Assembly (NCBI GenBank): GCA_022820835.1
Contig: JAJEET010000130.1
Location: forward strand, 62,001 to 126,000
Length of the DNA: 64,000 bases
Direction of reading: 5' to 3'
Source: Candidatus Poribacteria bacterium
GTDB lineage: Bacteria; Poribacteria; WGA-4E; WGA-3G
Part shown: positions 1 through 8,482 of the stretch, in pieces
Layout of the letters: each line of letters starts with the position of its first letter
Numbering within the stretch: the stretch's first letter is position 1
The notes under the pieces: model-generated
The model's input: only the letters and a program-made list of their open reading frames with translations
Databases searched by the model: none
Told to the model about the DNA's origin: nothing
Translations under genes and position numbers: made by a program

Positions 1-1311
1 CGGGATAAGAAACGCGCGAGGCGGTTCCTCTTGTCCCTTTGCGATCGCGTCGAGTCCCATCTTATAAAAGTTCGTTTTCAACATCACACGATTCTCAGCG
101 ACGAAACCGAGAATCGAGTGTGATGCCGCTTTCTCGTAGTCTACAATATTCCGTAATCGCCACCAACCCCCGGGCCACGGTTCAGGGAAATTAGTGCGCA
201 GCGCATACTGATCAAGCCCACGCCGGTATCCTCTTAAGGTATGGTGCGGTTGAAAAATCGGCGTTGCGATTTCTACGCGTGCCGCTTCGGTTAAGATGCC
301 TACCATATTGTGACGATACGGCACCGTCCGGAATCCGCCGTGCCACCACGTATCGTAGACAGCACTTGAAAGCACACCTGTGAGTCCTTCACTCGTCAAA
401 TCGAAGGCGAGTTGCGCACCTATAAGCGAAAGCGTCCGTTGTAGGAGCGGCGGGATGTTCGGGTTGACTGGCTCAAAGTACGGCGGAATCACGAAGCGCG
501 GACCCCGATAACTCATCTCATGCACGTCATAAACAACTTCTGGGAACCACTCTTCATAAAGCACGCGCGTCAGCAGCTGCGTCTCCACCTGCGTCAACAT
601 GAACCAATCGCGATTGTTATCGTGTCCCGTATACTTGTGATACAGCCATGGGATTTCCGATCCCTCATAAGGCGTACCAACGGTACGATTATACCAATCC
701 ACCACAATGTTCAATCCATCAGGGTTCGCCGAAGGGATTAGCAAGATTATAACATTTTCAAGGATCTCTTTGATTTCGGTTGTCTCTTCTGTCGCGAGTT
801 GATAAATAAGTTCCATTGACATCTGTGAAGAAGCGATCTCTGTCGAGTGGAGATTACAGTTAATCAGTACGACCGCTTTACCTTCTTGCACAAGTGCATC
901 CAGTTCCTCACTACTTTTAGCAGCTGTTGCTAACGCTCGCTGAATTTCCTGATAACGTTCCAGATTGTCCAAGTTCTCCGATGCCGAAATCAGCAACATC
1001 AGAAGGTCGTTTCCTTCTGTTGTTTTTCCAAGTTCATCCACCAAAACCCGATCTGAGTTCGCCGCGACATGGCGCATATAATCCGACACTGTTTGCCATC
1101 CCGCTACCTGATAATCCGAACCGACCTCGAAACCGAGTACTTCTTCTGGTGTCATAAGCTGCGCGTCTGTTGGTCCCTGCAGCGAAATCACACAGAGGAT
1201 CGATAGAACGAGGGCGCACCATAGTATTCGCACTCCTATTTCTTGAGTGTCTGCTTTCCGCTCGCGAAATAGAGATATGTCGTTGACGTAGAGAGTTCCC
1301 AAAAATTTCAT
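1..1311 (-). CDS. M14-family zinc carboxypeptidase (3' end beyond window)
   Basis: The minus-strand frame is open from an ATG at 1311 to the left edge, so the C-terminus is missing. The N-terminus carries a hydrophobic segment (RILWCALVLSILCVISL), which suggests export or a membrane anchor. About 120 residues in is NLHSTEIASSQ, whose H-x-x-E fits the first two zinc ligands of M14 peptidases; NPDGLN and HDNNRDW follow, as expected around the substrate-binding Asn-Arg pair. The family cleaves C-terminal residues from peptides with one catalytic zinc. The start is supported by AAAAGGGG about nine bases upstream and a consensus promoter further up. The final catalytic Glu lies outside the window. 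Confidence 0.85.
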   Translation of the reverse strand, partial: MKFLGTLYVNDISLFRERKADTQEIGVRILWCALVLSILCVISLQGPTDAQLMTPEEVLGFEVGSDYQVAGWQTVSDYMRHVAANSDRVLVDELGKTTEGNDLLMLLISASENLDNLERYQEIQRALATAAKSSEELDALVQEGKAVVLINCNLHSTEIASSQMSMELIYQLATEETTEIKEILENVIILLIPSANPDGLNIVVDWYNRTVGTPYEGSEIPWLYHKYTGHDNNRDWFMLTQVETQLLTRVLYEEWFPEVVYDVHEMSYRGPRFVIPPYFEPVNPNIPPLLQRTLSLIGAQLAFDLTSEGLTGVLSSAVYDTWWHGGFRTVPYRHNMVGILTEAARVEIATPIFQPHHTLRGYRRGLDQYALRTNFPEPWPGGWWRLRNIVDYEKAASHSILGFVAENRVMLKTNFYKMGLDAIAKGQEEPPRAFLIP

Positions 1312-1360
1312 TAAAAATTTCCCCTTTTATTAACGAGGATTGCTAATTTTATGCGTCGTT

Positions 1361-1389
1361 AGTATAACCTAAACATACGGACATGTCAA
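1361..1389 (-). promoter_or_regulatory. sigma-70-type promoter of the M14 peptidase
   Basis: On the minus strand TTGACA (1389-1384) and TATACT (1366-1361) are separated by exactly 17 bases, about 50 bases upstream of the peptidase ATG. Inferred from consensus only. Confidence 0.65.
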
Positions 1390-1413
1390 CCGTATTCAGA
1401 ACCAAATCCATAC

Positions 1414-1442
1414 TTGACTTTTTTCAAATTATGTGATATTGT
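1414..1442 (+). promoter_or_regulatory. putative promoter of the first HEAT lipoprotein
   Basis: TTGACT and TATTGT are 17 bases apart on the plus strand, about 140 bases before the ATG at 1580. The -10 box is weak, so this is a candidate only. Confidence 0.4.
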
Positions 1443-1579
1443 TATAGAGAGGTTCTACAGTTACAATGTACCGTGGTGTGCAACAGCACAAATATCTTGC
1501 CAAGCGCAAACTATACTCAGAGATTCATTCTACGAAAACGTCCTTGTATTCACATAAAATCAGGAGGAAATAGAATAAA

Positions 1580-2785
1580 ATGAAAAAGGTTGTCATCATT
1601 CCACTGCTCGTTCTTTTGCTCGCGAGCTTTGGCTGTGAAACGAAACAGAAGGGACCCAGCAACCTAACCGTGGGTAGGAGCAAATTAATTGACAGCGGTA
1701 ACGCCTTGGAAGCCGTTGGACATCTTGAGAAAGCAGAAGCGGAAGAAGTTAATAAACTTGAACCGCGTGCTTTGCTTCTTATCGCGTATTCTTACGCGAT
1801 TTTCACCAGAGATGCCGACCGGGCGGGGGAGGCAGCTAAGTTCAAAAACCAACGGAAGCAACGGATTGAAGAACTGACAGAGGCTGAGATGAAGAGTATC
1901 CTACAAGTACTCAATGACAGGCGTTCCCAAGTACGGAGAGCCGGTTTACAAGTACTCGTCGATAAGGGACACGATGCCGCAGTCTTAATTCTCGACAGCC
2001 TCACAAAAGGGAGATACCCGTCACTTCATGAGGATTTTACACAGTGGATGTTGGTTGACATAGGGTCTGACGGGTTAGATCTTATCTTAGCCAAACTCAC
2101 TGATGAAACGACTTCGTCAGCTCTTAAAAGTAAACTCGTACATGTATTGGCTGAAATCGGCGACGCTAAAGCTGTAGATGCTTTGAAATCTCTCCATACC
2201 AGCACCTCGGAGCCCGGATTAGCAATGGAGATTAGCACAACACTCTATCAACTCGGTGAAGAATCCTATAAAAACGACATTATCGCCGGTGTAACGCATG
2301 ATGATGTTGCTGTCCGACGCGCCGCTGCAAAAGCGATGGTCAATATCAACAGTGTACCGCCAAAAAGACTCATCTCAGGACTTAAGGATACGGATTCTGA
2401 AGTCGTTACAGCCCTCGTAGAGGCACTCGCGGTTCACAAAGATGCCTCCGCTGTTGATGGACTCGTGGATGTCCTCACCAGCGATGAATTAAACAAAGAT
2501 CCAAAGCAAGCTGCGATTGATACCCTTGATATTTATGGACAAGAAAAACTTGCCAGAGGCTTAGCGAGCCGGATCACGACGCTCATTATCGGGGGAACTG
2601 TGAGCGACGCAGACAATCGTTTGCATCTTGTACAACTTCTGAGGAAAGAGCCATTTAAAAAACAGATCAAGGCGATAAAGTCAATTGACGATCTCGCATT
2701 CAAGTTGTATGACTACCACGAAAAAAAAGAAGAGAGTGCGCTTGTCAAATCCACGCTTAAGAAACTCCTTGATGAACTACAGTAA
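1580..2785 (+). CDS. HEAT-repeat lipoprotein, paralogue 1
   Basis: This 401-residue protein starts with a Lys-rich, hydrophobic signal (MKKVVIIPLLVLLLASFGC) ending in Cys, so it is probably a lipoprotein, although the residues before Cys (SFG) are not the classical lipobox. The rest is helical with HEAT/PBS-lyase-like units such as VLAEIGDAKAVDAL and DDVAVRRAAAKAMV, which usually form a protein-binding solenoid. The start is set by CAGGAGG about 12 bases upstream. It is closely related to the next gene (GRSKLIDSGNALEAVGHLE against GRSKLLDAGLAMEAVDHLE), indicating tandem duplication. No catalytic motif is visible, and the partner is unknown. Confidence 0.8.
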   Translation: MKKVVIIPLLVLLLASFGCETKQKGPSNLTVGRSKLIDSGNALEAVGHLEKAEAEEVNKLEPRALLLIAYSYAIFTRDADRAGEAAKFKNQRKQRIEELTEAEMKSILQVLNDRRSQVRRAGLQVLVDKGHDAAVLILDSLTKGRYPSLHEDFTQWMLVDIGSDGLDLILAKLTDETTSSALKSKLVHVLAEIGDAKAVDALKSLHTSTSEPGLAMEISTTLYQLGEESYKNDIIAGVTHDDVAVRRAAAKAMVNINSVPPKRLISGLKDTDSEVVTALVEALAVHKDASAVDGLVDVLTSDELNKDPKQAAIDTLDIYGQEKLARGLASRITTLIIGGTVSDADNRLHLVQLLRKEPFKKQIKAIKSIDDLAFKLYDYHEKKEESALVKSTLKKLLDELQ

Positions 2786-2959
2786 AGCGTGGCAAACGAT
2801 TGAACACGTTACAATACCGATCTCATAGACAGCGAGTTGTCGGGTAAATTTCAATTTAACACCTATCCACAAGTGTCTTTTGCAGATGCGGTTTGCAACC
2901 TATATATGCCATTGGTGTATGGGTTTGCAACCGCACCCTCGATTCTGCTACATCTCCAT

Positions 2960-3117
2960 AAACTCATACCATTTCTAATTGAAAATGTCTCTTTTTTATA
3001 GCACGATGCACTTCGCATCTGGGCGAGTACGCCGCAAAATTTTTAGTTTGGGTCATGAAAATAGCGACCCTAATAACCGCCTAATGAGACAATAATTTAT
3101 AGAAATGGTATGAGTTT
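2960..3117. mobile_element. MITE-like palindromic element
   Basis: A perfect 17-base inverted repeat (AAACTCATACCATTTCT at the left, its complement at 3101-3117) bounds about 158 bases with no open frame. The inner flanks also pair imperfectly around TGTCTC. It sits in the 758-base gap between the two HEAT lipoprotein genes, which otherwise holds only a REP-like palindrome and a promoter candidate. The size and terminal repeats fit a miniature inverted-repeat element. I saw no second copy in this window. Confidence 0.55.
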
Positions 3118-3151
3118 CCATATTTACTTTTTCTATGTGAACGCTCCTCCG

Positions 3152-3183
3152 CTGTAGGAGCACGCTGTGCTCGCGATCTTGCG
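3152..3183 (+). repeat. REP-like palindrome, copy 1
   Basis: The core TGTAGGAGCACGC followed by GTGCTCGCGATCTTGCG matches the copies at 44041-44078 and 47226-47302. It resembles the extragenic GTAGGAGC/GCTCGCGA palindromes known from other bacteria. Confidence 0.6.
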
Positions 3184-3273
3184 AAAAAAACGTTAACGTC
3201 TGTCAATGAAAACCAAAATCGGGACCGAAAACTAAATCATCCTGCCTATGCGCTGCCATGCGCTGCAATATTG

Positions 3274-3302
3274 TTGACATAAAAATGTATTTATACTAAA
3301 AT
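3274..3302 (+). promoter_or_regulatory. putative promoter of the second HEAT lipoprotein
   Basis: TTGACA (3274-3279) and TAAAAT (3297-3302) are 17 bases apart, about 240 bases before the chosen ATG at 3544. It is the best consensus match in this gap. Confidence 0.55.
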
Positions 3303-3543
3303 AAGCGTTGCATTTGTACTCACTGTTTCGGTTATCTCTGTCCGCAGCATGCGCGAGTATCTATAATCGGAATATTGTGCGTGTTTCCGAAGTTTCAGAG
3401 ATAAGTAAGCGAAGTCCTAAATTAAGGCTGCCGAACTACGTCAAGAAGTGTTTGGGTGTCTATTACTTCATAAGTTTAAGTGTGATGAGAGATACGGACA
3501 GGTGAGTCTAATTGAGATTTTAGGAGGAAAAGATAAACGAAAT

Positions 3544-4773
3544 ATGAAAAAATCTTTGATAGTACTATTGCTTATAGGTGTTGTGAGCTTCGGCTGTAAG
3601 CAGAAACAGATCATCACCCAACTTGAAGTTGGACGGAGTAAGTTGTTAGACGCAGGACTCGCAATGGAAGCCGTCGATCATCTTGAACGCGCCGAGGTAG
3701 AAGAGGTAAGCAAAGTTGAACCTCGCGCACTTTTGATTATTGCCTATAGCCATGCAATCTCATCGGGTGCTGCGAGAGTATACAAGGTAGAACCCAGATT
3801 CCAGGAGGGGCGCGACCGGCTTCTCAATCAATTAGGCGAGTTTGAAATCAAAAAAATACTTGAGATCCTCGGCGAACGCCACAGGATACAGAAGGATGCT
3901 GTTCAGATCCTTGTTGATCACGGTGCACCGGTCGTGCCTTTTGTTCTTGATAACCTCGTCAAGGACCGAAATAAAACCGCACACGACGATTTCTTTCAAA
4001 TCTTAAAACAGATCGGAGCCGAAGGTGTTGACTCGATTTTGAAAGTCGTCGGCGACACGGGTACATCAACCGCTGTTAGGGTAAAATTAATTCGCGTCGT
4101 TGGAGAGATTGGAGACGCAACCGCTACGGCAGGTTTAGAACAACTTCACGATTCAATCGGAGATGAGGGGTTAAAGATGGAGGTTGATACCGCTCTGTAT
4201 CTACTCGGTCGCCTAGAGTATAAAGAGAAGATCATCGCAGGTTTAAACGATGCTAACGTTGTTGTCCGTCGAGCCGCTGCGAGAGCCTTAATATCGCTCA
4301 ATGATCCGCCAACTGCCAATATAGTCGAGGCACTTAAAGACGCTGATGACACTGTACAGATGGGTGCCGCTAAAGCACTGCAGAAATATCATGATGCCAG
4401 TGCTATTGACAATCTCATCGCAATCTTGAACAGCGGCGCTAACTCGGAGGCGCAACAAGCCGCTAAAACGAAGCAAGCCGCTATGGATACTTTGAACCTC
4501 TATGCCGAAAAAGGAATCGCTGATGGACTGGCTGCGCGTTTCATAGAATTGTTGAGCAGCTCCGAAGTCGCCAAACATGACAACAGACTTCGAATCGTGC
4601 AACTGCTTAAGAAACCTGTACTAATTAAGCAGGTTGAAGAAGCAGACCAGTACGACAATCTACCGCATAAAATTTACCAGGTCTACGAAGCTGAAACCAA
4701 CGATATGGTGAAAGACGAACTCATTAAACTCCTCGATGTAATTAAGCAGACCGATGGCGATGTAATTGAGTAA
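3544..4773 (+). CDS. HEAT-repeat lipoprotein, paralogue 2
   Basis: The frame is open further upstream, but the ATG at 3544 is preferred: it is preceded by TTAGGAGG and begins a typical signal (MKKSLIVLLLIGVVSFGC) that lines up with the first paralogue. The mature part of about 390 residues contains helical repeats (VVGEIGDATATAGLEQL, NVVVRRAAARALI). Relative to paralogue 1 it has a few extra residues around VYKVEPRFQEGRD and an acidic tail. The role is probably protein-protein interaction at the membrane; no enzyme motif is present. Confidence 0.8.
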   Translation: MKKSLIVLLLIGVVSFGCKQKQIITQLEVGRSKLLDAGLAMEAVDHLERAEVEEVSKVEPRALLIIAYSHAISSGAARVYKVEPRFQEGRDRLLNQLGEFEIKKILEILGERHRIQKDAVQILVDHGAPVVPFVLDNLVKDRNKTAHDDFFQILKQIGAEGVDSILKVVGDTGTSTAVRVKLIRVVGEIGDATATAGLEQLHDSIGDEGLKMEVDTALYLLGRLEYKEKIIAGLNDANVVVRRAAARALISLNDPPTANIVEALKDADDTVQMGAAKALQKYHDASAIDNLIAILNSGANSEAQQAAKTKQAAMDTLNLYAEKGIADGLAARFIELLSSSEVAKHDNRLRIVQLLKKPVLIKQVEEADQYDNLPHKIYQVYEAETNDMVKDELIKLLDVIKQTDGDVIE

Positions 4774-4884
4774 AACGGTGCCGGTCTTGAGTTAGACAAT
4801 TGAGGAATGGGTGCTTACGGTTTTCGCTGGAATTCTGAGGTTTATCAGGACTGATTTACCTGACGGTGGAAGGAGATTCTAACG

Positions 4885-6051
4885 ATGCAGGACTATCCAA
4901 CCGATGTTAAAATTACCAAAATTGAGCAGGTTACCATCGAAATTGACCAACCTGCAATCGGTTGCAACTCCGGGGCTAAGGAGATAAAACAACCTGACCC
5001 AAACGGAAAGTGGCGCGAACGCATTATCCGAATCTGTACCAACGACGGAACACTCGGATGGGGAGCAGGCAGTTGGGCAACAACGACCCCTGAGGATGCC
5101 AGTGGTGTGCTCAATCAAAACCCTTTCGACCTCTTGAATCCTGAGGACGGGGTTGTGGAAGAATTTCGCGGACTTGAAAACGCTTTATGGGATACAATCG
5201 GCAAAATCATCGGTAAACCCGCCTACCAACTCATCGGCAGCGATGTCTTTTCAAACGGGTTACCCGCTTACGACAGCACGATCTATTTCAACGATCTCCT
5301 CTATGAAACGAAAACCGAAGGGCTTAAAAGGATTGAAAACGATGTCAAAAATAGTCTCGCTAACGGGTTTACCGCCTGCAAGATGAAAATCGGACGCGGA
5401 AACCACCTCATGGAACGTAAAGCCGGTTTACAACGCGACATTGAACTCGTCCAACTTGCCCGTAGCACCGCGGGTGAAGGGTTCAATATTCTCGTCGATG
5501 CAAATAACGCTTATACCTACGACGAAGTTATTACGTTCCTAAATGAAACGAGCAATTGCGACGTGTTTTGGATAGAAGAAATGTTTGAGGAAGACGTTGA
5601 ACTTTATCGCAACCTAAAGGCTTTCATCCAAGAGAAAGGGCTAAAAACATTAATCGCTGATGGCGAAACACGTACCCGCGCACCCCTTGAGTTCTACGAC
5701 CCGTTCTTTGAAGCCGGGGTGATTGATGTCATCCAGCACGATATGAAAGGATTGGGAGTTACCGGCTGGCGACGACTCGCTGATATGGCTGCTGCTCACG
5801 ATGTCCAATGTGCACCACATAATTGGGGGTCTCTGCTCGGGTTTTTCCTCAGTCTACAATTCGCGAAGACGATTCCGCATTTCCTCTACGGCGAAGTCGC
5901 AACCCTCACCAGTGATGTCGTTGATACATCAGGCTATGACTTTACTGGCGGTACGTTCACAGTCCCGAATACCCCCGGACTCGGGTTGGAACTCAATCAA
6001 GGCGTATACGATGCCAAATACGCCGGAAAAGAGGATTGGCAGCTCTCATGA
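4885..6051 (+). CDS. enolase-superfamily (mandelate racemase/muconate lactonizing) enzyme
   Basis: 388 residues, the usual length for the family. Catalytic landmarks are in order: K166-x-K168 in CKMKIG, metal ligand D205 with N207 in VDANNAY, E231 in WIEEMF, D259/E261 in IADGET, and H312 in CAPHNWGS. Members abstract the proton alpha to a carboxylate using Mg2+, typically on sugar acids or related compounds; the substrate cannot be read from sequence. The start has GGAAGGAG upstream. The stop codon overlaps the mnmA start (ATGA), so the gene is probably co-transcribed with two tRNA-modification genes of unrelated function. Confidence 0.88.
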   Translation: MQDYPTDVKITKIEQVTIEIDQPAIGCNSGAKEIKQPDPNGKWRERIIRICTNDGTLGWGAGSWATTTPEDASGVLNQNPFDLLNPEDGVVEEFRGLENALWDTIGKIIGKPAYQLIGSDVFSNGLPAYDSTIYFNDLLYETKTEGLKRIENDVKNSLANGFTACKMKIGRGNHLMERKAGLQRDIELVQLARSTAGEGFNILVDANNAYTYDEVITFLNETSNCDVFWIEEMFEEDVELYRNLKAFIQEKGLKTLIADGETRTRAPLEFYDPFFEAGVIDVIQHDMKGLGVTGWRRLADMAAAHDVQCAPHNWGSLLGFFLSLQFAKTIPHFLYGEVATLTSDVVDTSGYDFTGGTFTVPNTPGLGLELNQGVYDAKYAGKEDWQLS

Positions 6052-7148
6052 GGAAGATTCTCGTTGCAATGAGCGGAGGCGTGGATAGCTCCGTCACCGC
6101 TGCCATGATGGTTGAAGCAGGCTATGATGTCACCGGCATCACTATGCGCCTCGGCGCGCCTGATACCATTGAAGTTGAACCAGAACGTCCCAACTGCTGT
6201 TCGCTTGAAGGCATTGAGGACGCGCGCCGGGTCGCCACGCAACTCGGTATCCCCTTCTACGGCGTGAACTACGAAGACATTTTCCGTGAACAGATCATCG
6301 ACTACTTTGTGGATGAATACCTCATCGGCAGAACCCCAAGTCCATGTATGGTTTGTAATCGTGAACTCAAGTTCGGCAAACTCCTCGACCTCGCGAAAAC
6401 GTTGGAATGCGATGCCATCGCCACGGGCCACTATGCCCGTGTTGAACAACAGCCAGAGACAGGACGCTATCTTTTACGCAAAGCACTTGATGTCAGTAAA
6501 GACCAATCTTATTTCCTCGCTGCACTTACACAGGACCAATTACGGTGTGCCATAATGCCACTCGGTGAATACACGAAAGCCGAGGTCCGAGACCTTGCTC
6601 GCAAGTACAAATTACGTACCGCTGAAAAAATTGAGAGCCAAGAGCTCTGCTTCGTTGCTGATACCAACTATAGACGCTTCCTACAAGACAGGGTCCCTGA
6701 GAAAATTGAGGGCGGCGATATTGTGGATGAAAAAGGCAGTGTTCTCGGAAAGCATGACGGTGTCGCGTTTTATACTGTCGGGCAGCGGCGCGGGTTAGGC
6801 ATCGCAGTCGGTAAACCGCTCTATGTAACGCAGATCAACGCAGCGAAAAACACGGTCGTTGTTGGCGAATCCGATGCACTCTTTGAAGACACGATGCACG
6901 TTGAACGTATCAATCTCATTGCGATTGAGAAACTAACGGAACCGATCCGAGCGCACGTCAAAATTCGATCCCGTGATGATGGTGGTCCCGCGACCATCAC
7001 GCCAATCAGCGAAACGGAAGCGATCGTAAAATTTGACGAACCGCGGCGGGCAATTACACCCGGTCAAGCGACTGTCTTTTACCATGACGAATACGTCCTC
7101 GGCGGCGGTTGGATTGTAGACGCTCGCGACACCACAAACGTTCAATAA
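6048..7148 (+). CDS. mnmA: tRNA-specific 2-thiouridylase MnmA
   Basis: MnmA activates U34 of Lys, Glu and Gln tRNAs with ATP and inserts sulfur relayed by persulfide carriers. The protein has the PP-loop SGGVDSS near the N-terminus, the first catalytic Cys in PSPCMVCNRELKFG and the second in SQELCFVAD, then TVGQRRGLGI of the C-terminal barrel. An upstream in-frame ATG at 6036 exists, but ATG 6048 gives the expected N-terminus (MRKILVAMSGG) and an ATGA overlap with the preceding stop. Its stop shares a base with the miaA start. Confidence 0.96.
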   Translation: MRKILVAMSGGVDSSVTAAMMVEAGYDVTGITMRLGAPDTIEVEPERPNCCSLEGIEDARRVATQLGIPFYGVNYEDIFREQIIDYFVDEYLIGRTPSPCMVCNRELKFGKLLDLAKTLECDAIATGHYARVEQQPETGRYLLRKALDVSKDQSYFLAALTQDQLRCAIMPLGEYTKAEVRDLARKYKLRTAEKIESQELCFVADTNYRRFLQDRVPEKIEGGDIVDEKGSVLGKHDGVAFYTVGQRRGLGIAVGKPLYVTQINAAKNTVVVGESDALFEDTMHVERINLIAIEKLTEPIRAHVKIRSRDDGGPATITPISETEAIVKFDEPRRAITPGQATVFYHDEYVLGGGWIVDARDTTNVQ

Positions 7149-8068
7149 TGAAAACGAGACTCCTCTGCCTTCTCGGTCCCACAGCAGTCGGCAAAACAGA
7201 GATAGCGATTCAACTCGCGCAGCACCTCAATGCCGAAATCGTCTCCGTCGATTCCCGACAAATCTATCGGCAAATGGACATAGGTACGGCTAAACCTACC
7301 GCTGAAGAACAGCAAGCAGCACGGCACCACCTCATAGATTGCGTAGACATTTCCCAACCTTTCTCTGTTGCCGACTATCAATCCCTCGCAGACGCAGCGA
7401 TCGCTGACATTCAGAACAGAGGCAAGCGGGGACTACTCGTTGGCGGTGCTGGTCTCTACTTTCGAGCGATTGTCGACGGCTTGTTTGAAGGACCAGGCGC
7501 GGATACCGGACTTCGAGAGATGCTTGAACAGGAAGCAGAGAAATTAGGTGTCGAGACACTCCATCAACGCCTACGTGCCTGCGATCCAATATCTGCAGAG
7601 CGGATCCACCCAAACAATCTCGTCCGTGTTATCCGTGCTTTGGAGGTATATGAATTAACGGGAACTCCGATGTCAGAGCATCAGCAACAGTGGCAACAAG
7701 AGAACCAGCGATATCCGTTTACTGCTTTCTGTCTGACGATGCCGCGTGCGCTGCTCTACAGTCGTATTGAACAGCGTGTAGACGTGATGCTCGCAAACGG
7801 GTTGATTGCCGAAGTGGAGTCTCTATTGGCAGCAGGTTATGCCCGTGGTAGTGCTGCACTCCGAAGTTTCGGTTACAGAGAGTTGATAGACTATCTTGAT
7901 GGGAAATGTACATACTTAGAAGCGGTTGATCAGTTGAAGCGAAACACCCGTCGTTTTGCCAAACGACAACTAACGTGGTTCCGTAAGGATACCCGCATTG
8001 AATGGATAGATCGGAACTCGACACCGGATATTGTCGCGCACCTGTTAGAGAAAATTGGGGAGATATAA
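7148..8068 (+). CDS. miaA: tRNA dimethylallyltransferase MiaA
   Basis: 306 residues, normal for MiaA, which transfers the dimethylallyl group to N6 of A37 in tRNAs reading UNN codons. Visible motifs are the P-loop GPTAVGKT, DSRQIYRQMDIGTAKPT, HHLIDCVDISQPFSVADY and GGAGLYFRAIVDGL. ATG 7148 overlaps the mnmA stop by one base (TAATG), implying translational coupling. An in-frame ATG at 7109 would overlap mnmA by 40 bases and adds a non-homologous N-terminus, so it was not used. Confidence 0.96.
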   Translation: MKTRLLCLLGPTAVGKTEIAIQLAQHLNAEIVSVDSRQIYRQMDIGTAKPTAEEQQAARHHLIDCVDISQPFSVADYQSLADAAIADIQNRGKRGLLVGGAGLYFRAIVDGLFEGPGADTGLREMLEQEAEKLGVETLHQRLRACDPISAERIHPNNLVRVIRALEVYELTGTPMSEHQQQWQQENQRYPFTAFCLTMPRALLYSRIEQRVDVMLANGLIAEVESLLAAGYARGSAALRSFGYRELIDYLDGKCTYLEAVDQLKRNTRRFAKRQLTWFRKDTRIEWIDRNSTPDIVAHLLEKIGEI

Positions 8069-8115
8069 ACAGGGTCCAGGTGTTGGTCATCGGATGCTGA
8101 AAACTGGATTCGCTG

Positions 8116-8144
8116 TTGATTTCATCGACCAGATATAATACAAT
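8116..8144 (+). promoter_or_regulatory. putative promoter before the nuclease-domain fragment
   Basis: TTGATT and TACAAT are separated by 17 bases, about 35 bases upstream of ATG 8179. Moderate match only. Confidence 0.35.
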
Positions 8145-8178
8145 ATTTGTTGATACACTTCGCGGAAAGGAGCGGAAA

Positions 8179-8472
8179 ATGAGACGTTTTTGGACGCAAG
8201 GTCCTGTCAACGCTCAAGACCAACAGAAGTACATCATCGAAACAAAAATATGGAGAGGCGACAATCGTTATCAGGCAGGTAAAAAGCAGCTTATTGCATA
8301 TCTCAGGTCTGAAGATGTAACCAGTGGATACTACATCGTCTTTGATCATCGGGAAGAGCCGGAACCACGAGTAGAGACGGAAACGATAGAGGGTTTGACA
8401 ATTCGGAGTTACGTCATTCCTGTGATGCAGGAGCTGCCTTCAAAGGTTCAAAATACTTCTGAAACGCAATAG
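8179..8472 (+). CDS. short PD-(D/E)XK-like domain, probably a gene remnant
   Basis: A 97-residue frame starts at ATG 8179 with GGAAAGGAGCGG upstream. It contains QKYIIETKIWRG, GKKQLIAYL and GYYIVFDHR. This resembles the end of the nuclease-like domain found at the C-terminus of many AAA-type ATPase proteins of unknown function, where E-x-K is the last catalytic pair. The ATPase and the first half of the nuclease fold, including the catalytic Asp, are absent. It is either a decayed remnant or an independently expressed fragment; remnant is more likely. Confidence 0.5.
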   Translation: MRRFWTQGPVNAQDQQKYIIETKIWRGDNRYQAGKKQLIAYLRSEDVTSGYYIVFDHREEPEPRVETETIEGLTIRSYVIPVMQELPSKVQNTSETQ

Positions 8473-8482
8473 AAAAGGCACT

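Noticed and set aside
5997..6449. 150-codon minus-strand frame over the enolase/mnmA junction
   Set aside because: It is antisense to two well-supported genes and has no motif or start signal.
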